From assembly GCA_948567375.1 (NCBI GenBank), contig OX419761.1:35812243-35876242 (forward strand): DNA of 64,000 nt, given 5' to 3'. The DNA comes from Lunularia cruciata (taxonomy: Eukaryota; Streptophyta; Marchantiopsida; Lunulariales; Lunulariaceae). Every line of letters begins with the position of its first letter. The first letter of the stretch is position 1. A program made the translations under genes and the position numbers. This document shows positions 22,310 through 36,200 of the stretch, one piece after another. A model generated the notes under the pieces. The model made no database searches. It was not told the origin of the DNA and saw only the letters and a list, made by a program, of their open reading frames with translations.

Positions 22310-23860
22310 TTTGCGAGTAAAATATCTGCATCTGAAAGGCAACAGACTTACAGGAGGCGTTGCCTTGGATAAATTGGGATTGAGATCAGGCAGCAACCTC
22401 TAGTTGATCTTCCCCATAACTTTCTGAGTTCGACAATACCTGAAGAAGTTGTAGGAAGCTTCTCTGGGTTGGTCTTGAACCTTACTTCTAACAACCTTTC
22501 TGGTCGAATTCCTAAGCAGATGAGTGTGTTGGTGAATATTTCATAGCTTGATGCCAGCGGAAATCATCTTGACGGTGGGATCCCTTCTTCTATGGAAGAA
22601 TGCACAGACTGACTTGTCTGGACCTGTCCCAGAACAGCTTGGATGGCTGCATACCAGATGGCATCACGAACCTGCTTTTCTAAGAGTACTTCACTGTGTC
22701 TTATAATCGAATGAGAGGATCAATTCCTGACACAGACAGTTCCTCAACTTCAATGGAGATCCGTATCTTCATAATCCCGAATTGCGTGGTTCAGTCATCG
22801 AGAATATATTTCCGAAAGAAAATTCGCAGTCTAGATCGTCAAGGACGTTCACATGTCTGGACCGCAAGTGGGCTTGTATAGCTGATTATTGCTGATCGTT
22901 GGTGGTGGATTTGGTGCAGCACTAATGGGCTACAGTCCTGGATGGCTCGTAATCTTTTGGTGCTAGCCGACTACTCACGAAGATTCGTACACTCCTGTGA
23001 TATTCGACACCGTTCACGAAATCTGCTGTTAAATCCGGCAAGCCATTCACAACCTAGGGAATGCGAGCTATCTTGGAGCCGGGGGGAGTAGTACAGTGTA
23101 CAGGGTTGAACTTTCTGAAAATCGAATCGTGGAACCTGACAAACAGAGGCAAAACCTGAAGGCTTGAGCACGGGATTTACAACTACTGGGCGAAATGAGT
23201 CATCGCAATTTGGTGAAAGTTTTGCGTGAGCTTTACTGCGACTCTTAAAGTGCTTCATATTGAGTATATGCTCAATGGCAACGTACACAGTTGGCTCCTT
23301 GACACGATTGATCCAGATCCCAAGCTGAAATAGAACATCCGCTTGAATATTGCAGTCGGAGTTGCAAGTGCCATGACGTGTCTACACCATGTTTGTAAAC
23401 AGCTCGTCCTTCACCGAGACCTCAAAGTGTCCAACATTCCTGACGGAAACTTTCTGTTCAAAGTCAGTGACTTTATGCTCGCGAATGTCTTTCACCTCCG
23501 TTGCAGGAGAGCATGCAATCGATATCATTACGTTGACTACTATGTCCGGTACTACTGTACACGCTGCACCAGACATATCCATAAACTCTAAATCTAGTAC
23601 CTCCTGATTCCATTGCCTAGGTCGGATTTAAAGCAGCTTTACATCCTACTATCCTCTTCCGTCCCGCAGAACACGGAACAGCTGGCACGAGCTCGACGAA
23701 AGGGGATGAGTACGCGTTTGAAGTCATTCTCATGGAGCTACTGACAGTAACCAAAACGACTAGAGATCGATCAGCTGCATATATATGCATAGGGCTTTCG
23801 TTGAGGTCTTGTGTAGTCTCAAAGCAGTTACCACTGATATGACTTCTGTTGCAATGCATA
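22310..23860 (+). pseudogene. LRR receptor-like kinase pseudogene 2, more decayed
   Basis: A second, shorter relative of pseudogene 1 in the same orientation about 450 bp downstream. It retains the last LRRs (DGGIPSSMEEC at about 22,570-22,600), traces of the juxtamembrane and early kinase region (about 23,060-23,290), a catalytic loop that still reads HRDLK (about 23,410-23,430), and VSDFM in place of the DFG motif. The activation and C-lobe parts can be followed to about 23,760. The N-terminal cap and most LRRs are missing and the frame is broken many times. Tandem duplication followed by decay is the likely history. Confidence 0.8.
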
Positions 23861-26224
23861 GTCATTTCCAATCCCAAACGCCATGTACCCAAGAGTTATT
23901 GAGATTGAGAGCGATGTCCTTACGAATTCGAATTGATGTGGTCTGCGACGAGATACACGAGCAATCAATCACGACGAGTAACGTGTAGTTAAAGATTTAC
24001 TCGGACCTTATCTGTAGTAGGCTTTCCAACCTCCAGGGACCTCAAAGTGTGAACAATCATAGAATTGAACAACGAGTCATCAACCGTTATGCAAGTGCAT
24101 TCTAATCTATAATACTTGTCTATTGTTTATACTTGCAAACGCATAAAACAGTGGGACTCTGTCACAAGCGAAACATCTTTCTTATTCCCTGCTACGGTGA
24201 ACAACGGATAAGCAATGTAATTTAAAACTTCGCTTGGAAACTATATTATATATACTGACGAGAATTTACCATCAGTATAAATTATGGGTCTGACTTTTGG
24301 CATGTCTATCGATGTCGGATTTTCATGGTTCTAATTCAATTTGACTCTACCGGCCGCGGACTACATCTAAAGTGAGCCGCAGTTGCACAACCAGGCCTTA
24401 CTTGCAGTAGTGTACATTAGTACCTGACTGTCTGTTCTTTTGTTCTATCCGTCAAGTTGGCTGTTGCGATTGATAGATGCATTCGTTTGAAGTCCCCTTC
24501 AATGACCCAAAAGTGTGGCTAAAAGGACCGGACTGCTTTTCTACCTGGAATAATCTTTGTAGAAGCATCACCTTGACTGCTCAAACTACATACTTGTTGA
24601 ATGCATTTCCCTAGATATCTGACTCGCATCATCTCATTGCGGTGGTCTGTAGATAATGATCTTATCGGACCTCAACAACGGGGACACTGTTATGCTTCGA
24701 TTCGGAGAATGGTATCCATGTAGATTTCATTTTCGGGACGAATTGAACTTAGTGTGAATACGAAAGTTTTGAATACGAAATTGCTGCTGTTTCGCGTAAA
24801 GTTTGGCTCGCTTATCTTTAATTCTTCGGAATCCGTCAATCGTCTTCGAAGAAATACTCCCCATAGCCGTTAGGCGGGCGAATATCCTTTTCCTGGCGGC
24901 AAACATTGATCCTCAACACTTTTGACTTGGGGACTTCAAATTTTTCAAGTAGTCGGGACTTCGAATTAAGTCGCTCAGAATTTATCCTCTTAAGCTGCCA
25001 CTGTTGAGGCATTCGATTGAGATGTCTACAGTATTTACTCCAGTCCTGGACTACGTTACAATGTAAAGTACAGATTGTTTAACACACTGAGATGAGGCCC
25101 TATTGTCTTGCTCGTGGAGGTTGTTTGATGGCTTTAAATGTAAGATTCTGTCCAGGACTCATATTTCTGTCTGCATCTAGTAACATCTCACTCACCCTCG
25201 AAGCTGAAGTTTCACATCTTCCTCTGCATGTGACATATATACAAATGATCGTGTTTGGGTAAGACAAGGCTCTCAAAGCTGGTCACAATTTCACAGCGGT
25301 GTTGCAACGTAATCGTCAAGTCAAACAGCAGTTAGGCCGGACCAGTACGACCAGCAAGTGGCGGTCATACTGGTTCCACAGCTTTCAAATACTGTCAGAT
25401 TGGTAACTTGTCTTTATCAATAACTGAAATTGACAAGTGTTGACCCACTATCAGCAGGTATGTCAGTAGACAGCACTTGAATACGGTCCTGTACCTCATG
25501 ATCAAAGCGACAATGCATTACCTGAGCGTCAACACGTAAATAACGTTTGGTGCCACAATCCGCTGGTTGCAGATAAGTAGTAACGGACTACTTACCTTCA
25601 AAACGGGGGGTTTTGAAGTGGTAGCCACGTTGTTCTTGACTGGAGTTGCAGATCTGATTTCAGATTAAGTATTTGTGAGTCGACTTTGAAATACTGGTAA
25701 GTTCAACAACAATCTGTACTTGTTGGAGATGCAGGATAATTCAGGTCCGTTAGCTTCAACGTTTACATTCAGAATCTAACTTTGTGTTCAAGCTCATAAG
25801 ATAACTCCAATGAACAAAATTTCTCAGATTCGACACCTTTACCATCTAAATCATGACGACAGCTGTACTATTTACTGGTGTGCGAACTACTCAATGGACC
25901 ACACCTATGTTTTCACAGTCGAAAATCCTCAAGAGACTCCATGGATATTAGAAGTGACGTCTAGCAACCTGCTTCTTCATGGGAGAGAAGATCCTTTCAA
26001 TACCTCAATCAAGGCATGGCAAAACCAGGATAGAACAACTGCAAGTAAAGTCCCCGAAATATCTATTTCTGGTAGGACTTCTTTCATGCAATGAGGCAGT
26101 ACATGTAATTATTGCCTCTAGGGCAAGGATGACAATTAAGCATCCCGGCTATACCAGGATGCCTTTGATTCTTTGCTATATTTCGTATGTTTTGCTATTG
26201 AGATGTTTGTGCATATTTCATTAT
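23861..26224. other. Unassigned stretch
   Basis: About 2.4 kb with no recognised gene, RNA or element. An open frame at 25,810-26,094 (plus) encodes 94 residues without a known motif. The base composition is less AT-biased than the 13-18-kb region. Confidence 0.3.
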
Positions 26225-26504
26225 GGGAAATTGTAAACCCACTTCACCCTTTCTGCTCATCCACCTCACCCCACATATTCTAACACTTCCAGCCTATCAG
26301 ATTTGCCTTGTGTGCAATGTGCAATGAGTCATGGTTGCTTGCTGTTGCATAGTCATAGGATTCTTTCTACGTCATGTTCTAGCATTGTTACTAAACTCGT
26401 AACATAGCGAAAGTGGTTTGATTGGTTTATTTGCACCTATATAGCATGGCAGAGGGTGAGGTGGACGAGCAGAAAGAAAAGGTGAAATAGGTTTACAATT
26501 TCCC
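26225..26504. mobile_element. MITE, ~50-bp inverted ends, MULE-like
   Basis: Ends with GGGAAATTGTAAACC on both sides in inverted orientation. The inverted repeat continues for about 50 bp with small gaps (CACCTTTTCTTTCTGCTC-like wording). Flanking 9-mers TTTCATTAT and ATTCATTAT differ at one base, consistent with a 9-bp target duplication. The ~280-bp size and lack of coding point to a non-autonomous element; the GGGAAATT start and 9-bp duplication fit Mutator-like elements. Confidence 0.8.
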
Positions 26505-27989
26505 ATTCATTATCCGCTTTACGATATTCTCAAAATGAAAACATGGTTTTTTTGCAGAGGAGAGGGAGATGGTCGTAAGCACGGCTGTCTCTCCAGCCAT
26601 ACTTAAGATCGATTACCATTGGTAATAGTGTGTATCAATCGATTTACAACCCAAGATTTGGATCTTCACACACTTTATACGTATCTGGCCAAGCGCAGCG
26701 AGGCAATGCGAATCCATCAAGCAACAAAAAAAACCAACCCACATGTTTTGTAATAGAATGTTTATAATAGAATTCACATGACTAGGGTGATCACCCCACT
26801 CACCGGAACATACCTTTATTATTATTCAAATGTGAAATTTTAGATCTAATTATAAATAGAATGTTTTACAATGTTATAAAAATCTATTCTAAGATAAAGT
26901 ATATTTAAAAACCATCTGATAAATTTCTATAAATTAAAATTGTCAATTTCATTTAATCCAAAAAATGGTTGAACATCTATATCACTCGATGGCGCCTTAC
27001 ACTCTGCTTCTTCAAATGCAGAACCAAAATGTTCTCTTTCTACATGATTGCTCCTTGAACTCTTCCTCTTCGACCAGAGAACCAAAATGTTCCATTCCTT
27101 ATACAGGATAAATTCGAATACATATGAATTTCCACAGCACGCCACACTATAGACGAATGACAATAGTAGATCACAATAGAGTTAAATAGAAACCAACAAC
27201 AATCCGTCAACACTCTTGAAACTTGTCAACAGTTAAAAATAATAATATTTATAATGTTAAAACATAAAAAAATGTTTTAAAACACATGCAAACGTTTTTA
27301 AATGTTTGCTTCGATACAGATTAAAAAGAACATTTCCATATCTACCACACAGTTCAATTCAATAGTAGACTAGAGTGTGCTTCCCTCTCCTTTGCCTCAT
27401 TGGGGCTTGTTATTTACGCCCAATTTCCCGTGTGCATTCGAGTCTTTCTTCTGTTTCTTTCTTTGCCGCTTGAAACTGATGGGCCTCGCGCTCTTTTCTC
27501 CTTTTCGCATTTGGTTGTACCTTGTTTTCCTCTCCCTTTCCTATCGGGGAACTCTACATATTTAATTATTTCAAGTTCGTCCGACATTTCCTTACGGTGC
27601 TGCTTGATAATTGGACCCAGAAATATGTCATAATATTCTGGGGACTTTAATTGAGGTCGTCCGTCCCAGTTGAGTCGTACCTTAGATATTTTGGAGACTT
27701 TAGATAGTTGGACCTCGAAATATTGGTTAAATAATAATTCTATCCCAGGTTGTTTCTCCTCGGATTCTTTTTCATATGATATCATCCTGGCTCAATAAGC
27801 TCTTTTTTCATATAATGAACCTTGGAGTAATGTCTCATTGCATGAGAGCAGTCATGAAAGAAATCTTATCGGACTAGAACCAAAATTTCCAGGTCCAACC
27901 ATCAGGCAGCACCACGAAGACTCCATAGAGCCCAATCCTCAGGAATGTATCATGCCAAAACTGGATCCGTGGCGGTACAGGACGTGTAA
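26505..27989. other. Unassigned stretch, AT-rich in the first half
   Basis: No known gene recognised. A 123-residue minus-strand open frame (27,785-27,414) is lysine- and arginine-rich with no domain I can name. A phrase resembling GAACCAAAATTTCCAGGTCC (about 27,877) recurs in similar form right of the copia element (about 32,788). Confidence 0.3.
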
Positions 27990-28319
27990 TGTTAGAAAAC
28001 CTAGTCCCAATGACCTCTCGCAATAGCACGTCATAAATTAGGCTAATGACATAAGGACAACAGGAAATAATGTGTTCACTTCTTGTTCCGGAAACTCTCT
28101 CCACGGCTGAAACAGGCTCACATCCAACTCTTTACTTTTATCACTGTCATTCGGGCCGAACTCCTGAATATTGACCATTCAAGATATCTAGTCACTTTAA
28201 TACTTTGCCATAATAGTGACTGAATATATCTGGATAAGACCTGTCTCGTACCTCACTGTTTCATCATTCACGTTTGCTCTTGATTGTCATAAGTCATTGA
28301 TAACAAGCCAAACATAACA
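27990..28319 (-). repeat. 3' LTR of the copia element, shorter than its partner
   Basis: 330 bp with the same TGTTAG and CATAACA ends as the 410-bp partner. It is preceded (minus strand) by a purine-rich GCAAAAGGTGGAGAT tract. I found no clean target duplication outside the pair. Confidence 0.85.
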
Positions 28320-31300
28320 ATCTCCACCTTTTGCTTGTATCCACCATATCATCCCGGAGAGCAACATTGAACGTTGAGCAAGTTCATGCATAACTTGAAC
28401 GTCTCAACAGAAACAGGTTTAGTCCACATATGAGTTGCATTTACCTCGGTGCCAATCTTTTGCAAATTAATCTCACCATTTTTCACAGCTTCCCTGGTAA
28501 GATTATGTCTCACATCAATATGCTTTGTCCTTGAATGATATACTTGATTCTTGGCCAAGTGAATAAATGTGTGAAGGCTTTGGCTATCACAAAAAGTATG
28601 GAGTTCATGTTAGGGAGTCCTGCATCCTTGGCTAATCTTTGTGGCCATATTGCCTCTTTGGCAGCCTCAATTGTTGCCATACATTCAGCCTGTGTAGTAG
28701 AAAGAGCGATAGTAGAATTGAGAGTAGACTTCAACTTACTGCACCACCAACAAATGTAAAAAAAAAATCATGTTGTAGACCTTCTCTTATCCAAGTCTCC
28801 TGCAAAATCAGAATCTACATACCCTATAATTCCTCCTCCTTGGTCCTTCTCCACATCAAAGACAATGCCAATATTTATAGTCCCTTTCAAGTAACAAAGT
28901 ATCCACTTCACAACTTCCCAATGTTGTTTCCCTGGATTTGCCATGTATCTAATCACCATACTCACAGCATATGAGATGTTCGATCTAGTGCATAACATAG
29001 CATACATTATACTCCCAACAGTACTACCATAAGGAATATTTGATATTAATTTTGTCTCCTCCTCGTTTAATGGACATTGATCCAATGATATCTTGAAATG
29101 ACTTGCCATTGGAGTGCTCACTGGTTTTGCATTCTCCATGCCAAAACGAACAAGTAATTTTTTCAAATATCTCCTTTGAGCTAAACCATAACTTTCTCTT
29201 GCTCTTGTCTGGGTGGATTTCAATCCCAAGCACCCTCTTTGAAGAACCCAAGTCCTTTATATCAAACTCCTTACAAATTTTTGCTTTCAATTCTCCACCT
29301 CAACCATATCCTCCACAACAATCAACCTATCATCCACATATAGTACCAAGATGATTAAATCAAATGCTTTAGGTCCATGTAGCTTCTTGAGGTACACACA
29401 AAAATCTGACTCACTTCAGTTATATCCATGCTTCAACATGAAAGCATCAAATTTCATGTGTCAAAGTCTTGGACTTTACTTTTGTCCATATAAAGACTTT
29501 TGTAAACTGCAAACTAGGTTCTGGTTCCTTGGTACCACAAAACCTTCAGGTTGATGCATTTAAATCTCCTCTTCCAATTCTCCATGTAACAAAGTAGTTG
29601 TAACATCTAGTTTCTCCAACTCCAAGTTATGCAATGTAACTATTCCCAATAGTGCATGAATTGAAGAGATTTTTACCACTAGCAAAAAAATCTCATTGAA
29701 ATCAATACCTTCTTTTGGCTCTAATACTTTGCTACAAGCCTTGCTTTCTATTGATCTCCACCTGATTTTGAAGTCCTTCCTTCCTCCTAAATATCCATCT
29801 GCAACCAATTGCCAAAGTTCCCATAGACAATTTTTCAAGTCTCCAAGTTTGGATTTTGGCCAAAGACTTCATCTCCTCTTCCATTGCACAATGCCATTTT
29901 TTACCCTCTTAATCTTGCATTGCCTCTTCATATGAAGGAGGCTTAACATTCTATGTAAGAAGAGCATAAGCTACAAATGAATCATCAAATCTCTTTGAAG
30001 GATTTCTATCCCTATTTGGATACCTGCATTCATGAATCACTTTTGGACTTTGCTCTTCTAATGGTTCACTTGGTAAATCTACAAGAGGTGAGATGTCTTC
30101 ATTTCCACGATCAATGTCTATTTAACAAAATCTGACTGAATTTTTTTTCCTTTTCTTTTGCTACACTAATCATCTCCATTGTACTAGTCTCATCAAAACT
30201 ACATCCCTACTAAGAACAAGGCAAAATATTTTTGGATCCCATGATCTATATCCCTTTGTATCTTTCTCATATCCCAAGAATACACAGTTTCTAGATTTGG
30301 GATCTAACTTTGTCCTTTGTTCTTGTTGAATGTGAACATAAGCTATGCATCCAAACACTCTAAGTGAAGAGTAATCAACATGCCAAACTGTCCATTTTTC
30401 CATAGGTGTCTTACACTCAATAGCAATCAATAGAGGGAGAAATGTTTACCAAATGACAAGTAGTATTCATAGGTTCTGCCCAAAAACTCTTCTCCAATCC
30501 AGCATTGCTTAACATACTTCTTGCTTTCTCCAAGAGTGTACAATTTATCTGACCTGCCACACCATTCTGTTGAGGGGTACCCGGTGTGGTAAAGTGATGA
30601 ATTATCCCTTCACTCTTACAATATCTATCAAACTCTCCAGATGTTTATTCTCCATCATTATCGGATCTCAAACACTTCACTTTCCTTCCAGTTTGTTTCT
30701 CCACTAGTTTCTATTATTTAAAATAGAGAAGACCTCTGATTTTTTGCTTCATGGTGTAGATGCATACTCTCCTAGAGTAATCATCAACCAAAGATACAAA
30801 ATATAATGCTCCAGATTTGAACCTATAGGTACAGGGCACCAAACATCAAAATACTTATAGGATAAAATTCCCTTTGTGCAAGGAACTCATGTGGAAAATC
30901 CTATCCTCTGTTGCTTTCCTGTTACACAATGCTCACTGAATTTTTAACTTACAACTTTTAAAGCCCTTTAGAAGCTGTTGCTTGGACAATTCACTTAGAC
31001 CTCTTTCACTCATGTGACCCAAACATATGTGCCATAAGTGAGAAAGATCTTTGGGATCTTCATTTTCAGGAATAGTACTTGCCACTCCTCTGGTAATGGT
31101 AGCTCCAACAAGCTCATAGAGATTTCCTATCTTCTTGCTCTTCATTACAACCAATGCTCCTTTTGATACCTTGAATATTCCATTTTCTACTCCCCACCTC
31201 CAACCTTCAAAGTGCCTAGTGATATCAAATTCTTCCTTAACTCAAGAACATGCCTCACATCAGCAAGAGTCCTCACAACACCATCAAACATCTTAATGCG

Positions 31301-32372
31301 TATTGTAACAATGCCAATAGCTTTACAAGCCATGTTATTCCCTATTATTACGGATCCTCCATTCAATGGTTTGTACTCATGAAACCACTCCTTATTTGGA
31401 CACATATGGTAAGAGCAACTTGAGTCATGGATATGGACTTGGTTGTCTTGGGTAACACATAGAACATCATCCACAAAACCAGAGACTCAGAAATACTTGC
31501 TTGATCTGAAAGTTGACCTTTATCCTTGTTGGACTCAAGCCTCTTGTTGTTACAATCCTTCTTGAAATGTCCAACCTTCACACAAATCCAGCACTTGCCT
31601 TTGAAACCTCCAGTTCTAGAGTTGGATCTTGATTTACTCTTTATCTAATCCCTCTCTTGTCCTTCCTCTGATAAATAGAGCATCTGGATTTTTCTTTTCT
31701 TGGTTGGGTCTTTTTTGCATCTCATTGGACAATAATGCTGAAGTGACCTCCTCAAAGTTTATGTCATCCTTCCCATATAGAAGAGTTGTGACCAGATGCT
31801 CATATGATGGAGAAAGTGAAGTCAATAATAGCAATGCTTTATCCTCCTCTTCTAACTTAACCTCTATGCTCATCAACTCACAAATGATTTTGTTGAAAGC
31901 ATTGAGGTGCTCCATCATACTTTGGCCTTCCTTCATCTGCAACATATACAATTTCTATTTAAGATACAGTTTATTCTTCAATGACTTGGTCATTCAAAGA
32001 TTCTCCAGTTTGGCCTATAGTTTTGGTGTAGATTCCTCATTCATAACATTGTATAGCACTCATCAGCAAGGTTCAACCGAAGAGTACTAATAGCTCTGAG
32101 ATTTGCATCTTCATCTTCCCCATCTTCATCACTTTTGTCTTCATGTCTTTTTCTTAGTGCTCTATGCAGTCCTTGTTGGACAAGAAATCCTTCACCTTCA
32201 GTTGCCAAAGTCCAAAATTGTTTTGCACATCAAACCTCTCCACTGCAAATTTTGCATTTGATATGGATATCACCCCTGCCATTGCTTTGGTGTGGACTTG
32301 CTTCTGGACCTACTTTACTGCACCTCCAGATCTCAAGACCCTTTTCAGGACAAACTAAACTTTGATACCAAT

Positions 32373-32782
32373 TGTTAGAAAACTCAATCCCCATGACCTC
32401 TCGCAATAGCATGTCATAAACCCCATTAAGTAAATAATGTAAGGACAAGAGGAAATAACGTGGTTCACTTCCTGTCCCGGAAGCTACCTCCAGGGGCTGA
32501 ACTGGCTCACATCCAACTCTATGTTACTCGCTGCACATACATATAAACAGGGATAGTTTCCCATCACTGTCATTCGGGCTGAACTCTTGAATACTGACTT
32601 GCGAGACTCTTGAATATTGACAATTCAAGGTATCTAGTCACTTTAATACTTTGCCGTAGTAGTGACTGAATATATCTAGATCAAGCCTGTCCCACACCTC
32701 GTTGCTTCATCATTCACGTTTGCCCTTGATTGTCAGTCTTCAATAATCAGTCAAATCACTTGATAACAAGCCAAACATAACA
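32373..32782 (-). repeat. 5' LTR of the copia element
   Basis: 410 bp bounded by TGTTAG and CATAACA, with TGTTA/TAACA inverted ends. It is followed (minus strand) by a TTGGTATCAAAG primer site, a variant of the initiator tRNA-Met complement. Confidence 0.85.
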
Positions 32783-33827
32783 ATGTAGAACCAAGATTTC
32801 TAGGTCCAAACGTCCAAAATCATCAGAAAAGGCTCTAGATCTAAACTAGAATCGTGCCATGTTGAGAGCATTCACGGAACATCATATTCTCTTCCTAAAT
32901 TCTATTTAAGTTATGAGGGTCCGAAGTACTCTGCAGTAATAGTCTAGATAACTCGATAACATCTTGGACGTCGCTTTAAAGTGTCGTAATTGGCCTGCAG
33001 TTGGAAGGCCTGTTAACATATGAGCAACTGCTTTCGTGTGAAATGACTTGCAATGTTTCTTCCTGATTCTCTAGTGAAATTTTTCTTGAATGCATATTTA
33101 CAATATTACTACACGCACACTGTCGCCAGTATCATCTACATACCTACACACGGGATATGTTCCTATGCAAAGGGTACAGGGGAACATTTGGATCCCATCT
33201 GTTGCTAGCTATCTACGACATTGAAACTTGTAGCAGTCCTTGTATCTTGAATGCCAGCTACATTGCATGATCGATTATTGATTTCAAAAGTTCCAGCCTT
33301 TATGCTCGAGCTCGTATTCAAACGGGGAGGTGCAGCTGTGTGAATCTACTCAGTTGAGTTGTCATGTTATTTCGTTGTAGCATTTGTATCTTCGTTAACG
33401 GTAGGGGGGATTACAATCCAAATGGCCAAACCTGGGGCAGATATTGCTCCACATGATGAACTATCATGCAATATTATCGCATTCTCGGAACATGTTCCCG
33501 AGTAGAATGTCAATCATACAGAAGCTATGTAATAATCTTTTGTAGGTCTTACTGCGATGGCGGCTCAATTCAAGTTAACCATTTGGAAGAGACAATATTA
33601 CAATTTTTTAATCATCAAACGTCTTGCTATCTAGTCTCTAACGGTAACTCTGATGCCACTTTTCTCTGTACTGTGGGCAGGGTACGGTAAACACCGTAGC
33701 CTGTCTAATTAGATGGAGCAGATATCACCCGCCATATACAACGCAATCCAGTTGTGTGAAAATTGCTCGTGTTCAATTTCCGACGGATCAGAAGAAAGAG
33801 TATCATTTGACTCCGAAGCCAAAAGAA
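32783..33827. other. Unassigned stretch
   Basis: No gene or element recognised. Short open frames only. Confidence 0.3.
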
Positions 33828-34115
33828 GAAAAAGGTGACCGCGTAGGATAACAAAAAGGGTGGGACGACCCATCAATCCGTACAAGGAAAAGACATGGGG
33901 TAAAATGTCAAGATGCATGGCACTTTTCCCCGCATCGGAAGACTGCTTGTCATCATCGTGTAAAAAGGGGTCAAATGAAACTAAACCCCAATAGTATTGG
34001 TAAGATAAAAGGCGACCGCGGAGGGAAAATGAAGGATGGGAAGACCCCCATCAAGCCGTACAAGGGAGACACAAAAAAGGTAACATGGAGCTAAGCCCCA
34101 ATAGAGTCTGTATGA
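33828..34115 (-). repeat. Two tail units at the 3' end of the LINE
   Basis: The 3' tail text (GGTGACCGCG, then a GATGGG-x-GACCC-like phrase, a CCGTACAAGG phrase and a CCCCAATA phrase) appears twice in a row, at about 33,828-34,005 and 34,006-34,115, the outer unit more diverged. Either the element has a tandemly repeated 3' tail or a second truncated copy landed at its end. Confidence 0.6.
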
Positions 34116-36200
34116 GAAATCTGCCCTACTGCACTTAAGATATCCGAGCTACGCAAGTCGTACGGTCTACACACAACTAGAGCATCCGAAGAAATATCAC
34201 CTAATGTGATTGTTCTCCTATGGATTGCACCAACCACTGCCCTCTGTAGAGCAATGGATACATGTTGTCTAAAATATGCTACAAAGTATGAGAGTGAGAG
34301 TGGTATCCCCTTACGCCTAACATGATAAGCTCTGGCGCACTCCCTGACAAATGTGTCAAATGCCGTGTCCATCGCTCCATATAAATCCAAGGCTAGAGGA
34401 ACAAAGAGGTGACCTCGCTGCATGCCCCTATACTTGGAGACCTTGCTACCTGTTGATGCACTCGCCGCCCATCCAGGGGGATGGGTAATCACTCCCTCCA
34501 AAACTGTATCCCACGTAGGGTCCGTGACCACGACATCCGCTATTGTCACCTGATCATCTCGGACCAAGTATAAGTCTGCCCTAACATGTGTCGTCTGCAA
34601 CGCATACAAACACTCCCTCCAAGCCAAGTATCCACTCTCTCGTACCATAGCAAACACTATGTCTCTAATGGCATCATGGGTAGCTATCCTCTGTCCTCCA
34701 AAAGGACACCGTGTCATGTGGACCGCCGCGGCATCTAGTGTAGAACCACACTCACAAGTGAGTAGTGAAGATGCAGATGGGTGGACCAAACCTAGGCAAA
34801 ACCTCATCGCTGTAGAGAAAGTAGCCTATGCGAGTCGAAAAGCCCTAATGCATGGTCGAGCTAGGATCCACAAGCCTGCACCCTTGCCGGAGCAAGAGCG
34901 TAGACGTGCTCTAGTAGCCTGAGGAATGGACTAGTCAACTAAGAGAGAATGTAGCGTATGCTCACACTATCGCTCCATCAAGGAAGACTGAAGACCTCTA
35001 GTCCAATCTGACGATAGTGAAGCAAACAATGGAAAACCCTCTCGTGCTCGTGGGGATAGACTATCTCTTGTCTGCCGTAATAACACCTGGAGAGAAAAGG
35101 ATCCTCCCTCCACCTCTGTCACATAAGTCTCCAAAACAAGCATATCAGCAACCACAATATGAGAGGAAAGTAGGGGTGCCGAGAGAGCCCAACTACCCAA
35201 AAGTGCTATAGGTGCCATCTCCTCCATAGAAAGCAAGCCAACCCCACCACATGAGATCGGTAGAGCAGTCTATCTATGTGCCAAATCCCCTATCACACAC
35301 TCAAAAGTCCTTGGTCCAATAATATCACCAAAGACTCCCATAATCCTCCTATCAAATGCTCTCAGACGTGATAGGAAGGATGATGAGGGGGGAACTATAC
35401 GGATGAGGTAGGATGGTCGACGAGCAATACTGGAAGAGAGTATACCAAATGCCACCTGCGGATCTCCTAGTAATGGAAGGTCATCCACATGGAGAACATC
35501 CTTTGCAAGGGCAGCGTTCAAGAAGCGTGTGATAAAATCCTCCGATCCTACTGGCACTCCAAGAACATGAAGTCCATCTGTGGATGTGATACACCACTCT
35601 GGAAGCTCAAGGTATGGAGGGATACCTAAAGGGGACCATGCCCTACACTTTGACACCTTGACTCTCAAGCCTACTAGATGTAACTCGGTAGTCAAGTAGT
35701 CAAAGGCCTGCCTAATTTGATCTATTGGGCCTACGATGTGTGTATCATCTGCCAAGGAGAGAAATATACAACCTGGCATGGCCAAAGTAGTAGATAAGAG
35801 AGCTCTAAAGTGAGCCATGGCAAATAAGGGCCCCCCCAAAGGATCTCCTAACGTTTACCAATAGCTGACTCCAAGACGGTGACTCCCTCCGGTGCACCAC
35901 CATGCTGGTAGTAAAGGGAAGCAGGAGAGCCATAAAAAGACCACACAAAAGGAATGAAACTCGCCAAGGATCCACCAGCCTCCCTAAGCTCTCTAAAGAT
36001 GGATGCATGTGAGATGTTATTAAAAGCGTTCTCAACATCCACCTGTAGGATGACACACTCCGGATGGATATCTAAGAGTGGTCTAATGCCTAGAGATATA
36101 GCCTCACATCCTCCAGGTGTAGCTACTCCAAACTGATGTGGACTAAGGTGTTGTCAAAAGTGAGACCGATGTTGAAGGACAATGGTACGATTAACCAAAC

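Larger units (their letters stand above)
27990..32782 (-). mobile_element. Ty1/copia element with both LTRs, decayed
   Basis: 4.8 kb on the minus strand. Read from the right: 5' LTR (32,373-32,782), primer site (about 32,360-32,372), gag with a UBN2-type region (about 31,950-31,640), CCHC knuckle (about 31,590-31,550), protease region with HDSSCSYHM (about 31,440), pre-integrase with HLWHICLGHM (about 31,030), integrase end with RVFGCIAY (about 30,350), RT (about 29,840-28,980), RNase H with LSTTQAECMA (about 28,690), polypurine tract (about 28,320-28,332) and 3' LTR (27,990-28,319). Domain order is typical copia. It is broken in many places and the LTRs differ in length, so the insertion is old. 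Confidence 0.9.

Noticed and set aside
25810-26094. 94-codon plus-strand open frame
   Set aside because: No recognisable motif, no neighbouring exon that extends it, and a length expected by chance.
27870-32890. Direct repeats (GAACCAAAATTTCC-like) flanking the copia element as a long target duplication
   Set aside because: Only about 25 bp match, they lie at different distances from the two LTRs, and target duplications of copia elements are 5 bp.
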